Positions 1 to 7,274 of a stretch of 64,000 nucleotides of DNA are shown piece after piece. Origin of the DNA: Marinihelvus fidelis (lineage in GTDB: Bacteria > Pseudomonadota > Gammaproteobacteria > Xanthomonadales > SZUA-36); the NCBI RefSeq assembly GCF_008725655.1, contig NZ_VYXP01000003.1:186001-250000 (forward strand). The letters run 5' to 3'. Under the pieces are notes generated by a model. It made no database searches, was not told where the DNA came from, and saw only the letters and a list, made by a program, of their open reading frames with translations. The stretch's first letter is position 1. Every line of letters begins with the position of its first letter. The position numbers and the translations under genes were made by a program.

Positions 1-678
1 CGCGAAGGCCTTCAGCTCACCCCAGCCGCCCAGCAGCTGCAGGCCGAAGTAGGTGATGGCCACCGAGCCGATCAGCAGGATGAAGGCCTGCACGGCATCG
101 GTGTACAGCACCACGCGCATGCCGCCGGCCACGGTGTACAGGCCGGTCAGCACCACGGTGACGATGGCGCCAATCCAGAACGCGTTCTGCGGACTGCCGA
201 AGGTGTCCGGCAGCAACACGCTGAACACCAGCGCGCCGGCGTAGACCGTCACCGACACCTTGGTCAGTACGTATGCGGCCAGCGACACCAGCGACAGGAT
301 CCAGCGCGGCCGCGGGCCGAAGCGCTTCTCCAGGAACTCCGGCATCGTGAACACCTTGGAGTTGTAGTAGAACGGCACGAATACCCACGCCAGCAGCACC
401 ACCACCCAGGCGTGCAGCTCGTAATGCGCCATGGCCAGGCCCGTCGAGGCACCCTGCCCGGCCAGGCCGACGATGTGCTCGGAGCCGATATTGGAGGCGA
501 AAATCGAGGCGCCAATCGCGAAAAAGCCGACATTGCGGCCGGCCAGGAAGTAATCCGCGGTATCCATCGCCTTGTTGCGGCGGGTCACCACCACGGCAAC
601 CACCACCAGCAGAAGGAAGTAGCCGGCGACGACCGCCCAGTCGAGGGTGGAGAGTGAAGGTATCGTGCTGTCTGGCAT
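1..678 (-). CDS. Sodium:solute symporter (SSS family, vSGLT-like), C-terminus outside window
   Basis: The open frame runs off the left edge; 226 N-terminal residues are present of a family that is usually 500-600. It starts MPDSTIPSLSTLDW, followed by a first membrane helix rich in V/L, then TRRNKAMDTADYFLAGRN, the SSS-type segment before helix 2. ASNIGSEHIVGLAGQG matches the unwound Na+/sugar-binding helix of SGLT-type carriers, and MPEFLEKRFG is a family hallmark. Several further hydrophobic helices follow. SSS proteins couple Na+ entry to solute uptake at the inner membrane. The gene lies 122 bp downstream of aguA on the same strand, so it probably imports xylose, xylo-oligosaccharide or a glucuronate product released by the GH67 enzyme; the substrate is inferred from context. 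A longer overlapping frame (to 739) is a shadow. Confidence 0.85.
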   Translation of the reverse strand, partial: MPDSTIPSLSTLDWAVVAGYFLLLVVVAVVVTRRNKAMDTADYFLAGRNVGFFAIGASIFASNIGSEHIVGLAGQGASTGLAMAHYELHAWVVVLLAWVFVPFYYNSKVFTMPEFLEKRFGPRPRWILSLVSLAAYVLTKVSVTVYAGALVFSVLLPDTFGSPQNAFWIGAIVTVVLTGLYTVAGGMRVVLYTDAVQAFILLIGSVAITYFGLQLLGGWGELKAFA

Positions 679-699
679 GGTCTTTCCCTGTTGTGTCCG

Positions 700-745
700 G
701 GCCCGTTTTGGGCCGCATTATGTTCACCGGGCGAGCCACGCCCGG
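700..745. other. Two hairpins between aguA and the SSS symporter gene
   Basis: A 5-bp stem (GGCCC/GGGCC, loop GTTTT, 700-714) and a 7-bp stem (CCGGGCG/CGCCCGG, loop of 5, 727-745) lie in the 122-bp gap between two minus-strand genes. Neither has a good T-run on the minus strand. They may stabilise the upstream message or attenuate the downstream gene. The structures are read from sequence; the function is a guess. Confidence 0.4.
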
Positions 746-800
746 ATTTCGTTATCAGGCCGAGATTACATGATGAACCCCGGCTCGCCAATCACGCCAT

Positions 801-2981
801 TCAGTTCCCCGGCGCGTAGGGGAATTGCATCGCCCTGTAATCGTCCAGTGTCAGCGGAGGCGGAGTCACGCCATCCGGCCAGTCCAGGCCCGAGCGTGCC
901 TGGAAATAGGCCAGGCAGGCATCGCGCCACCATTTTGCCTCGCGCACCTGGATATCCAGGTAATCGGCGACGCGCGCGCGACGCACCGGGTCAACGTGCT
1001 GGCCCAGTGTTTCCCACTCGGCGCGCATTGCTTCTGCCTGCCCGACACCCTGGTCGTACTGTCGTGCCAGCGCCTGCCACAACGTAGTGCCGTCACGTAG
1101 CCGGTAATCCCAGGGCACGCGGTGAAACCAGAGCAGGTATTCATCAGGCACGGATTCCAGTGAGCCGAACTGCTCACCCACCGGCGCGTGATACTGCTCC
1201 ACCGCGTTGCTGCCGCTGGCAGTGCGGTCGAAACCGATGCCATCGGCATCGGCGCGGTGGTAGTAAAACGGGTTCCACTCCGGCCGGCCCAGGTCATCTA
1301 CCCACGGCGCCGGGCCGTAGTGGTGACCGGTACCCATGATGTGGGTCAGGCCCAGCGGCGTCATGTAGTTCACCACGGCTTCGCGCGAGCGCATCATCAA
1401 CTCGGCGGCGGGTTCGACGAACGCCGGGTCGGTACTGAAGGTCTGCTGCAGCCATTCCCTGGCGATCACGTGGGCATCGCCATCCGGGTTCCAGGCCAGG
1501 CGGCCGAAAGCGTACCAGTTGGCCTGGTCGAAGTCCGAGCCGCTCCAGTCGCGGTCACGGCCAATGTTGGCGACACCGGCGATGCCGGTCAGTTCGTGCC
1601 CATCCAGCCGCCCATCGACAACTTTCGCCACCGTCGAACCCCCGCCCTGTGCGAACGTGTCGGTCTGTAGCACCTCTTCCCAGAGCGCGCCCAGGTAGAC
1701 CAGGTGGGTGGAAAAACCCAGGTATTCCTTGGTCAGCTGGAATTCCATCATCAGCGGCGTGCCGGGCATGCCGCCGAACATCGGGTGAAACGGCTCGCGC
1801 GGCTGGAAGTCCAGCGGGCCGTTCTTGACCTGCACCAGCACGTTGTCGGCAAACGTGCCGTCCAGCGGCTTGAACTCGGTGTAGGCCTGGCGGACGCGGT
1901 CTTCGGGGTCGGTTTCCGAATAGACGAAGGCGCGCCACATCACCACGCCGCCGTGCGGCGCCAATGCGGCCGCCAGCATGTTGGCGCCATCGGCGTGGCT
2001 GCGGCCGTACTCACGCGGGCCGGGCTGGCCTTCGGAATTGGCCTTGACCAGGAAACCGCCGAAATCCGGGATGGCGGCGTAGATTTCATCGGCCTTGGCC
2101 GCCCACCAGGCACGTACAGCCGGGTCCAGCGGATCGGCGGTGTCCAGGCCGCCGATATCGCGCGGCGCGCTCCAGCGCGCGGAGAGATAGACACGAATGC
2201 CCCAGGGGCGGAATACGTCGGCCAGCTTCGCCGCCTTGGCGATGTAGCGTGGCGTCAGCACCTCGGCGGCGGCATTGACGTTGTTCAGCACGGTGCCGTT
2301 GATGCCGATGGAGGCGTTGGCGCGGGCGTAGTCGGTGTAGCGCGGGTCAACCAGGTCCGGCAGACGCCACCAGTCCCAAAGTGACTGGCCGGCATAACCA
2401 CGCTCGACGTAGCGGTCCAGGTTGTCCCAGTGGTTCAGCAGCCGCAGGCCGACGCGTGGGTGATCGGCCAGTTCAATCGAATCGATGCTATTGCCGGACT
2501 GCAGCGCCCGCAGCAGGGCGAAGACGCCATACAGCACACCGGACTGGTCCTGGCCTTCCACCGCGGTGTAGGTGCCGCCGTGGACCGCCTGGCTGCTGAC
2601 GCGGTAGCCTCCGGGGCCGATGGCTTTCTCGGTCTGTTCCGGCGCCCCGCGCCAGTCGCCGCCCGTGGTGCCGATCACGACGTCGCCCTCGCCCGGTCCT
2701 TCGGCGGGCATATCGATCACGTCGATTGGCGCGCCGGCTGACAGGCCCTCGATGCCGCGTCGCAGTTCTCCGGCGGCCGCTTCCAGGGTCGCCGTTCGCG
2801 GTGACGCGATCACCACCCGCCGTGCCTGTGAGCGCAAAGACTCGGCCTGCGTGGTGGCCAGTGACTCATAGCGCAGCCACAGCCGGTAGCCGTCTTCCGC
2901 CCCCATGGCCGTGTTGGTATACATTAGCGCCATGGCCAGCAGCGTTCCTAAAAACCTGCCCGGTCGACGTATCGTTATCAA
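801..2981 (-). CDS. aguA: Alpha-glucuronidase, GH67, secreted or periplasmic
   Basis: 726 residues, the usual GH67 length. Residues 1-28 form a signal peptide ending near TAMGAED, so the enzyme acts in the periplasm or outside. GH67 removes (4-O-methyl)-glucuronic acid from the non-reducing end of aldouronic acids produced by xylanase. The catalytic layout fits: E317 in KANSEGQPGP as acid, D391 in GPLDFQPREP, and E419 in LTKEYLG; the spacings (74 and 28) resemble those of characterised GH67 enzymes. The WWRLPDL and NHWDN segments are also family-typical. It is the first gene of a minus-strand unit with the SSS symporter, transcribed away from xylBA across a shared operator region. Assignment is firm; the exact signal cleavage site is not. 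Confidence 0.95.
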   Translation of the reverse strand: MITIRRPGRFLGTLLAMALMYTNTAMGAEDGYRLWLRYESLATTQAESLRSQARRVVIASPRTATLEAAAGELRRGIEGLSAGAPIDVIDMPAEGPGEGDVVIGTTGGDWRGAPEQTEKAIGPGGYRVSSQAVHGGTYTAVEGQDQSGVLYGVFALLRALQSGNSIDSIELADHPRVGLRLLNHWDNLDRYVERGYAGQSLWDWWRLPDLVDPRYTDYARANASIGINGTVLNNVNAAAEVLTPRYIAKAAKLADVFRPWGIRVYLSARWSAPRDIGGLDTADPLDPAVRAWWAAKADEIYAAIPDFGGFLVKANSEGQPGPREYGRSHADGANMLAAALAPHGGVVMWRAFVYSETDPEDRVRQAYTEFKPLDGTFADNVLVQVKNGPLDFQPREPFHPMFGGMPGTPLMMEFQLTKEYLGFSTHLVYLGALWEEVLQTDTFAQGGGSTVAKVVDGRLDGHELTGIAGVANIGRDRDWSGSDFDQANWYAFGRLAWNPDGDAHVIAREWLQQTFSTDPAFVEPAAELMMRSREAVVNYMTPLGLTHIMGTGHHYGPAPWVDDLGRPEWNPFYYHRADADGIGFDRTASGSNAVEQYHAPVGEQFGSLESVPDEYLLWFHRVPWDYRLRDGTTLWQALARQYDQGVGQAEAMRAEWETLGQHVDPVRRARVADYLDIQVREAKWWRDACLAYFQARSGLDWPDGVTPPPLTLDDYRAMQFPYAPGN

Positions 2982-3038
2982 ATGAGCTCTCCAGTCTCTT
3001 ATCAGGCTGAGCTGCCTGTCATCGCTGTCATCGTAACA

Positions 3039-3067
3039 TTGACAGAATCCGGCATGGCCTTTATGGT
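3039..3067 (+). promoter_or_regulatory. Sigma70-type promoter for xylB-xylA
   Basis: TTGACA (3039-3044) and TATGGT (3062-3067) are separated by exactly 17 bp and read toward xylB. The -35 is perfect and the -10 matches 4 of 6. The -10 overlaps the palindromic operator at 3064-3077, a normal repressor arrangement. Confidence 0.6.
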
Positions 3068-3077
3068 AGCGCTAACA
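3064..3077. promoter_or_regulatory. LacI-family operator, xyl-box type (TGGTAGCGCTAACA)
   Basis: This 14-bp imperfect palindrome is centred on AGCGCT, with one mismatch from the perfect form at 19881-19894. It lies in the 200-bp divergent gap between aguA and xylB. From memory it equals the xyl-box bound by the LacI-family XylR of Xanthomonas xylan genes. The likely binder here is the LacI protein encoded at 6065-7120. Confidence 0.75.
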
Positions 3078-3181
3078 TCATAAGCGGTCGGCGCGCACCT
3101 GACAAACGGCTCAGCGCGACCGGCAACGACGAAAGGCCGCGGACGACCTGCAACCCGCGGACCCAGAGACAGGCGTATCAA

Positions 3182-4678
3182 ATGAACACCGTACTCGGCA
3201 TCGACCTGGGCACCCAGAGCCTTAAAGTCGTTTTCTACGATGACCATGCGCGCGAGATCGTGGCGTCCGCTTCGGCCCCGCTGGATGTCGATCGCGACTC
3301 GGCCGGCAAGGCCGAACAACGCGCCGAAGACTGGCTGCAGGCACTGGAGACCGCACTTCGGCAGGTCCCTGGCCCCATTCGCGACTCCGCCCGTGCCATT
3401 GGCATCTCCGGGCAACAGCACGGCTTCGTGCCGGTGGATGCCGAAGGCAACGTGCTGGCCCCGGTCAAGCTGTGGTGCGACACCGCCACCCAGGCCCAGG
3501 TCGACGCGATCACCGCTGACGCCGGTGGCCGCGAGCGCTGCATCGAGTGGACCGGCCTGCCCGTCCTGGCCGGCTACACCGCGCCGAAGATCCGCTGGCT
3601 GGCGGACAATCACCCGGACCTGTACGTGCGCATGGCCCATGTCATGCTGCCGCACGACTACCTGAACTACGTGCTCAGTGGCGCCATTGTCATGGAGTAC
3701 GGCGACGCCTCCGGCACCGGGCTGCTGGATGTGCGCGAGCGCTGCTGGAGTGAGCGCATGGTCACGACGGTGGACCCCGGCGGCCGTCTCGCGTCAGCAC
3801 TGCCCGAACTGGTTGCGGCCGACACGATGATCGGCCGGGTCACCGCCGCGGCGGCCGAGCGCTTCGGGCTGCCGGAGGGCACCCCGCTGTCGACCGGCGG
3901 CGGTGACAACATGATGGCCGCCATCGGCACCGGCAATGTTTCGGCCGGCAAACTGACGATGAGCCTGGGCACGTCCGGCACACTGTTCGCGCACAGCGAC
4001 ACCGCGGTGGTCGACGAGGCCGGCAACATCGCCGCCTTCTGTGGTTCCACCGGCGGCTGGATGCCGCTGCTATGCACGATGAACTGCACGCTGGCGACGG
4101 AGCTGGTCAAACAACTACTGGACATCGGCAATGACCAGTTCGACGACACCGTGTCCGGCGCGCCCGCCGGCGCCGATGGCCTGACCGTGCTGCCCTTCTT
4201 CACCGGCGAGCGCACCCCGGACCTGCCGCGTGCCAGCGCCTCGGTTCTGGGCCTGAACGCCCAGAACACCACCCGCGCGCACCTGCTGCGCGCGACCATG
4301 GAAGGCGCCACCTTCGCCATACGCTTTGGTGTCGACGAACTGTCGCGGCTGGGCATCCAGGCGCAGGAAATCGTCCTCACCGGCGGTGGCGCGAACAGCG
4401 CCGAGTGGCGCCAGGCCGTCGCCGATATCTGCGGCCTGCCGGTGACCGTGCTGCTGCAGGACGAAGGTGCGTCGTTCGGCGCCGCGCTGCAGGCGCTGTG
4501 GATGCTGGAGCGAAGCGAAGGCCGCGACAGCGATATCGCCGACATCGCCGCGGCCCACCTGCAGCGCTGCCCCGAGCGCAGCGTTGCACCCAACCCCGGT
4601 ACCGCGGACGCCTATGCCGCGGCCTGGACCCGTTACCGAAAGGCGCTGGATACGCTGGCGCCTCTCCTCGACACTTGA
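3182..4678 (+). CDS. xylB: Xylulokinase
   Basis: FGGY-family sugar kinase of 498 residues that phosphorylates D-xylulose with ATP in the cytoplasm, feeding the pentose phosphate pathway. The N-terminus GIDLGTQSLKVV is the ATPase phosphate-1 motif, and ISGQQHGFVPVD is the xylulokinase substrate loop. The catalytic base is D242 in STGGGDNMMAAIGTG, and TGGGANSAEWRQAVADI is the C-terminal adenosine motif. It is followed after 12 bp by xylA with GGAG spacing, so the two are one operon. This xylB-before-xylA order is reversed from E. coli. The promoter and operator lie within 145 bp upstream. Confidence 0.96.
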   Translation: MNTVLGIDLGTQSLKVVFYDDHAREIVASASAPLDVDRDSAGKAEQRAEDWLQALETALRQVPGPIRDSARAIGISGQQHGFVPVDAEGNVLAPVKLWCDTATQAQVDAITADAGGRERCIEWTGLPVLAGYTAPKIRWLADNHPDLYVRMAHVMLPHDYLNYVLSGAIVMEYGDASGTGLLDVRERCWSERMVTTVDPGGRLASALPELVAADTMIGRVTAAAAERFGLPEGTPLSTGGGDNMMAAIGTGNVSAGKLTMSLGTSGTLFAHSDTAVVDEAGNIAAFCGSTGGWMPLLCTMNCTLATELVKQLLDIGNDQFDDTVSGAPAGADGLTVLPFFTGERTPDLPRASASVLGLNAQNTTRAHLLRATMEGATFAIRFGVDELSRLGIQAQEIVLTGGGANSAEWRQAVADICGLPVTVLLQDEGASFGAALQALWMLERSEGRDSDIADIAAAHLQRCPERSVAPNPGTADAYAAAWTRYRKALDTLAPLLDT

Positions 4679-4690
4679 TGGAGTAAGACC

Positions 4691-6043
4691 ATGAGTTCAA
4701 AGCCGTTTATTGGCCAGCGAGAATTTTTCCCCGGCATTGGCGCGATCCCGTTCGAAGGGCCGGGCTCCGACAACCCGATGGCCTTCAAGGCCTACGACGC
4801 CGACCGGGAAGTTGCCGGCAAGACCATGCGCGATCACCTGCGCTTCGCCATCTGCTACTGGCACACGTTCTGCGCAGATGGCGGTGACCCCTTCGGCCCC
4901 GGCACGCGCCAGTATCCGTGGAAGGAAAAGAGCGACCCGCTGGCCGCGGCCGAGGACAAGCTGGACGCCGCGTTCGAATTCTTCACCAAGGTGGGCGTGC
5001 CCTACTACTGCTTCCACGACCGCGACATGGCCCCCGAGGGCGCCAGCGTGGCCGAGAGCGAGCGCAACCTGCAGCACCTGGTCAAGCTGGCCCGCGAGCG
5101 CCAGGACGAGACCGGCATGAAGCTGCTGTGGGGCACGGCCAACGTGTTCTCGCACCCGCGCTACATGAACGGCGCCTCCACCAACCCGAACTTCGACGTG
5201 GTCGCGCACGCCGGCGCGCAGGTCAAGGCCGCGCTGGAAGCGACCGTGGAACTGGGTGGCGAAAACTACGTGTTCTGGGGCGGCCGCGAAGGCTACGCGC
5301 ACCTGTTCAACACCAACACCCAGCGCGAACTCGAGCACATGGCGCGGTTCCTGGGCATGGCGCGTGACTACGGCCGTTCCATCGGCTTCGAAGGCACCTT
5401 CCTGATCGAGCCCAAGCCAATGGAGCCGATGTACCACCAGTATGACGCCGACTCGCAGACGGTCATCGGCTTCCTGCGCCACCACGGCCTGGACAAGGAC
5501 TTCAAGGTGAATGTCGAGGCCAACCACGCCACGCTGGCAGGCCACACCTTCGCGCACGAACTGCAGATGTGTGCCGATGCCGGCATGCTGGGCTCCATCG
5601 ACGCCAACCGCGGCAACCCGCAGAACGGCTGGGACACCGACCAGTTCCCCACCGACCTGTACGACACCGTGGGCGCGATGCTGGTGGTGCTCTCGCACGG
5701 TGGTTTCAGCACCGGCGGCCTGAACTTCGACGCCAAGGTGCGGCGCGAATCCACGCGCCCGGACGACCTGTTCATCGCCCATATCGGCGGCATGGACGCC
5801 TTCGCCCGCGGCCTGCTGGTGGCCAACGCGATCATCGAACAGGGTGACCTGCCGAAATTCCGCGCCAGCCGCTACTCAAGCTTCGACGGTGGCAAGGGTA
5901 AGGACTTCGAAGACGGCGACCTGACGCTGGCTGACCTGCGCGACCACGCCGCCAATCACGGCGAACCGCGCCAGGTATCCGGTCAGCAGGAGCGGCTGGA
6001 GAACCTGGTCAACGACGTGCTGTCACGCACCTCGACGCTCTGA
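4691..6043 (+). CDS. xylA: Xylose isomerase
   Basis: 450 residues, matching the longer (E. coli-like) class of xylose isomerases. It converts D-xylose to D-xylulose in the cytoplasm. Active-site features are all present: H109 and D112 in [18 protein letters not shown] near 196-202, K242 in IEPKPMEP, and metal ligands E240, E276 and H279 in [12 protein letters not shown]304 in SIDANRG, and D315/D317 in [11 protein letters not shown] 4691 is preceded by GGAG in the short gap after xylB. With XylB it forms the classical isomerase route. Confidence is very high. Confidence 0.97.
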   Translation: MSSKPFIGQREFFPGIGAIPFEGPGSDNPMAFKAYDADREVAGKTMRDHLRFAICYWHTFCADGGDPFGPGTRQYPWKEKSDPLAAAEDKLDAAFEFFTKVGVPYYCFHDRDMAPEGASVAESERNLQHLVKLARERQDETGMKLLWGTANVFSHPRYMNGASTNPNFDVVAHAGAQVKAALEATVELGGENYVFWGGREGYAHLFNTNTQRELEHMARFLGMARDYGRSIGFEGTFLIEPKPMEPMYHQYDADSQTVIGFLRHHGLDKDFKVNVEANHATLAGHTFAHELQMCADAGMLGSIDANRGNPQNGWDTDQFPTDLYDTVGAMLVVLSHGGFSTGGLNFDAKVRRESTRPDDLFIAHIGGMDAFARGLLVANAIIEQGDLPKFRASRYSSFDGGKGKDFEDGDLTLADLRDHAANHGEPRQVSGQQERLENLVNDVLSRTSTL

Positions 6044-6052
6044 GCAAGACCC

Positions 6053-6081
6053 GCGCGCCGTCGCTTACCGCGGCGGCGCGC
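6053..6081. terminator. Possible bidirectional terminator hairpin
   Basis: GCGCGCCG (6053-6060) pairs with CGGCGCGC (6074-6081) around a 13-nt loop, between the convergent ends of xylA and the LacI gene. The T-tract is poor on either strand, so Rho-independent termination is uncertain. Confidence 0.4.
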
Positions 6082-7120
6082 TGCTTTCCCGCCTGACCAG
6101 CTTGTAGGCCCGCGTCAGGTGGCGCGCCTTGACCGGTTCCCCGGCGCGGTCGATACGGATATTCGTTTCCAGCAATTCAATCGCCGCGCGCGACATGTCG
6201 GCAATCGGCTGGCGGATCGTCGTCAGTTCCGGCCAGATGGTCGTCGCCAGCAGGGTGTCGTCGTAGCCCACCACCGTCAGCGCCTCTGGCACCTCGATAT
6301 GGAAGCGGTGCGCCGTGGCCACCACGGCCGCAGCCATGTCGTCGTTGCTGGCGAAAATGGCCGTGGGCCGTTGCTCCAGCCGCAGCAGCAGGTCCGCGGC
6401 CTTGAGCCCGGAGCGGTAGGAAAAATCACCCCGCACCACCAGCGACTCATCGACGTCGACGCCGGCCAGGCGCATGGCCTCACGGAACCCCGCCAGGCGT
6501 AAACGACTGGCGAGCTGGTTGTTATTGCCGACGATGAAACCGATGCGCTCGTGCCCCAGATCCAGCAGGTGACGGGTCATCTCCATGGCGGCGCGGTGGT
6601 CGTCGATGCTGACGGTCGAGATCTCGCTCTCAACGTGTTGCGCCCCCAGCGTCACCGTCTGCACGCCGCTGTCGTGGAGGATTTCCAGTACCGGGCGATA
6701 GCCGGTCAGGGGCGGTGTCAGCAACACGCCGTCAACACCGCTCATGAGCATGCCGCGCACGGCGGCCACGGCATCCTTTCCGAACCCGGATTCGACTACG
6801 ACCACCTGCGCATCGCTCTGGCGCGCGCGTTCGAGCACGCCCAGCAGCATCGCGCTGAGATAGGTGCTGCTGGGGTTGGCGTACAGCAGGCCAATCTGCA
6901 TCTGCCGCGCGCTGGCCAGCGAGCGGGCGGCCTTGTTGGGCGAGTAACCGAGTTCGGCGATGGCCTTCTCAACCTTCTCGCGCGTGGCGTCTCGCACCGC
7001 GACCTCGGCGTTGATGACCCTGGACACGGTCATCGGCGACACACCCGCCTCGCGGGCCACGTCGCTGATGGTGACCCGGGCGTGCTGGCGGCGGGCCGAG
7101 GTTTTCCTGCGCTCGCTCAA
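6065..7120 (-). CDS. LacI-family transcriptional repressor, XylR-like
   Basis: 351 residues from the proposed TTG start at 7120, which has GGGGAG four bases upstream and gives the normal LacI-family length. The frame stays open to 7258, but that extension is unlike any LacI N-terminus. The DNA-binding helix-turn-helix is VTISDVAREAGVSPMTVSR, followed by the hinge segment SPNKAARSLASARQ. A periplasmic-binding-protein-like effector domain follows (IGLLYANPSS, VSIDDHRAAMEM, VGYDD). It lies just after xylBA, convergent with it. It probably represses the operators at 3064-3077 and 19881-19894, with xylose or a xylo-oligosaccharide as inducer; target and ligand are inferred. Confidence 0.88.
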   Translation of the reverse strand: MSERRKTSARRQHARVTISDVAREAGVSPMTVSRVINAEVAVRDATREKVEKAIAELGYSPNKAARSLASARQMQIGLLYANPSSTYLSAMLLGVLERARQSDAQVVVVESGFGKDAVAAVRGMLMSGVDGVLLTPPLTGYRPVLEILHDSGVQTVTLGAQHVESEISTVSIDDHRAAMEMTRHLLDLGHERIGFIVGNNNQLASRLRLAGFREAMRLAGVDVDESLVVRGDFSYRSGLKAADLLLRLEQRPTAIFASNDDMAAAVVATAHRFHIEVPEALTVVGYDDTLLATTIWPELTTIRQPIADMSRAAIELLETNIRIDRAGEPVKARHLTRAYKLVRRESSAPPR

Positions 7121-7177
7121 ACCACTCCCCGGCGAGCGGGGTACCCATGAGCCGTCATCATCGTTATAAACTCCATC

Positions 7178-7193
7178 CAACACATTCTTGTTG
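7178..7193. promoter_or_regulatory. Inverted repeat in the divergent gap before the LacI gene
   Basis: CAACA and TGTTG form perfect 5-bp arms around CATTCT, in the 154-bp gap between the LacI gene and the PP2C gene. It does not resemble the AGCGCT operator. It could be a site for another regulator or chance. Confidence 0.25.
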
Positions 7194-7274
7194 TCGCGGC
7201 AGTATAGACCAAGCACCGGTGATTCCACGCGATCGCGGCTAGACTGGCCAGGGGGCATGAGGGAGCAAGGCGGA

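Noticed and set aside
17-739. 240-residue minus-strand frame at the left edge
   Set aside because: It is an Arg/Pro/Gly-rich shadow; the frame starting at 678 gives a clear SSS symporter.
4697-5782. 361-residue frame antisense to xylA
   Set aside because: GC-rich antisense frame with V/H/G-rich composition and no domain; xylA is certain.
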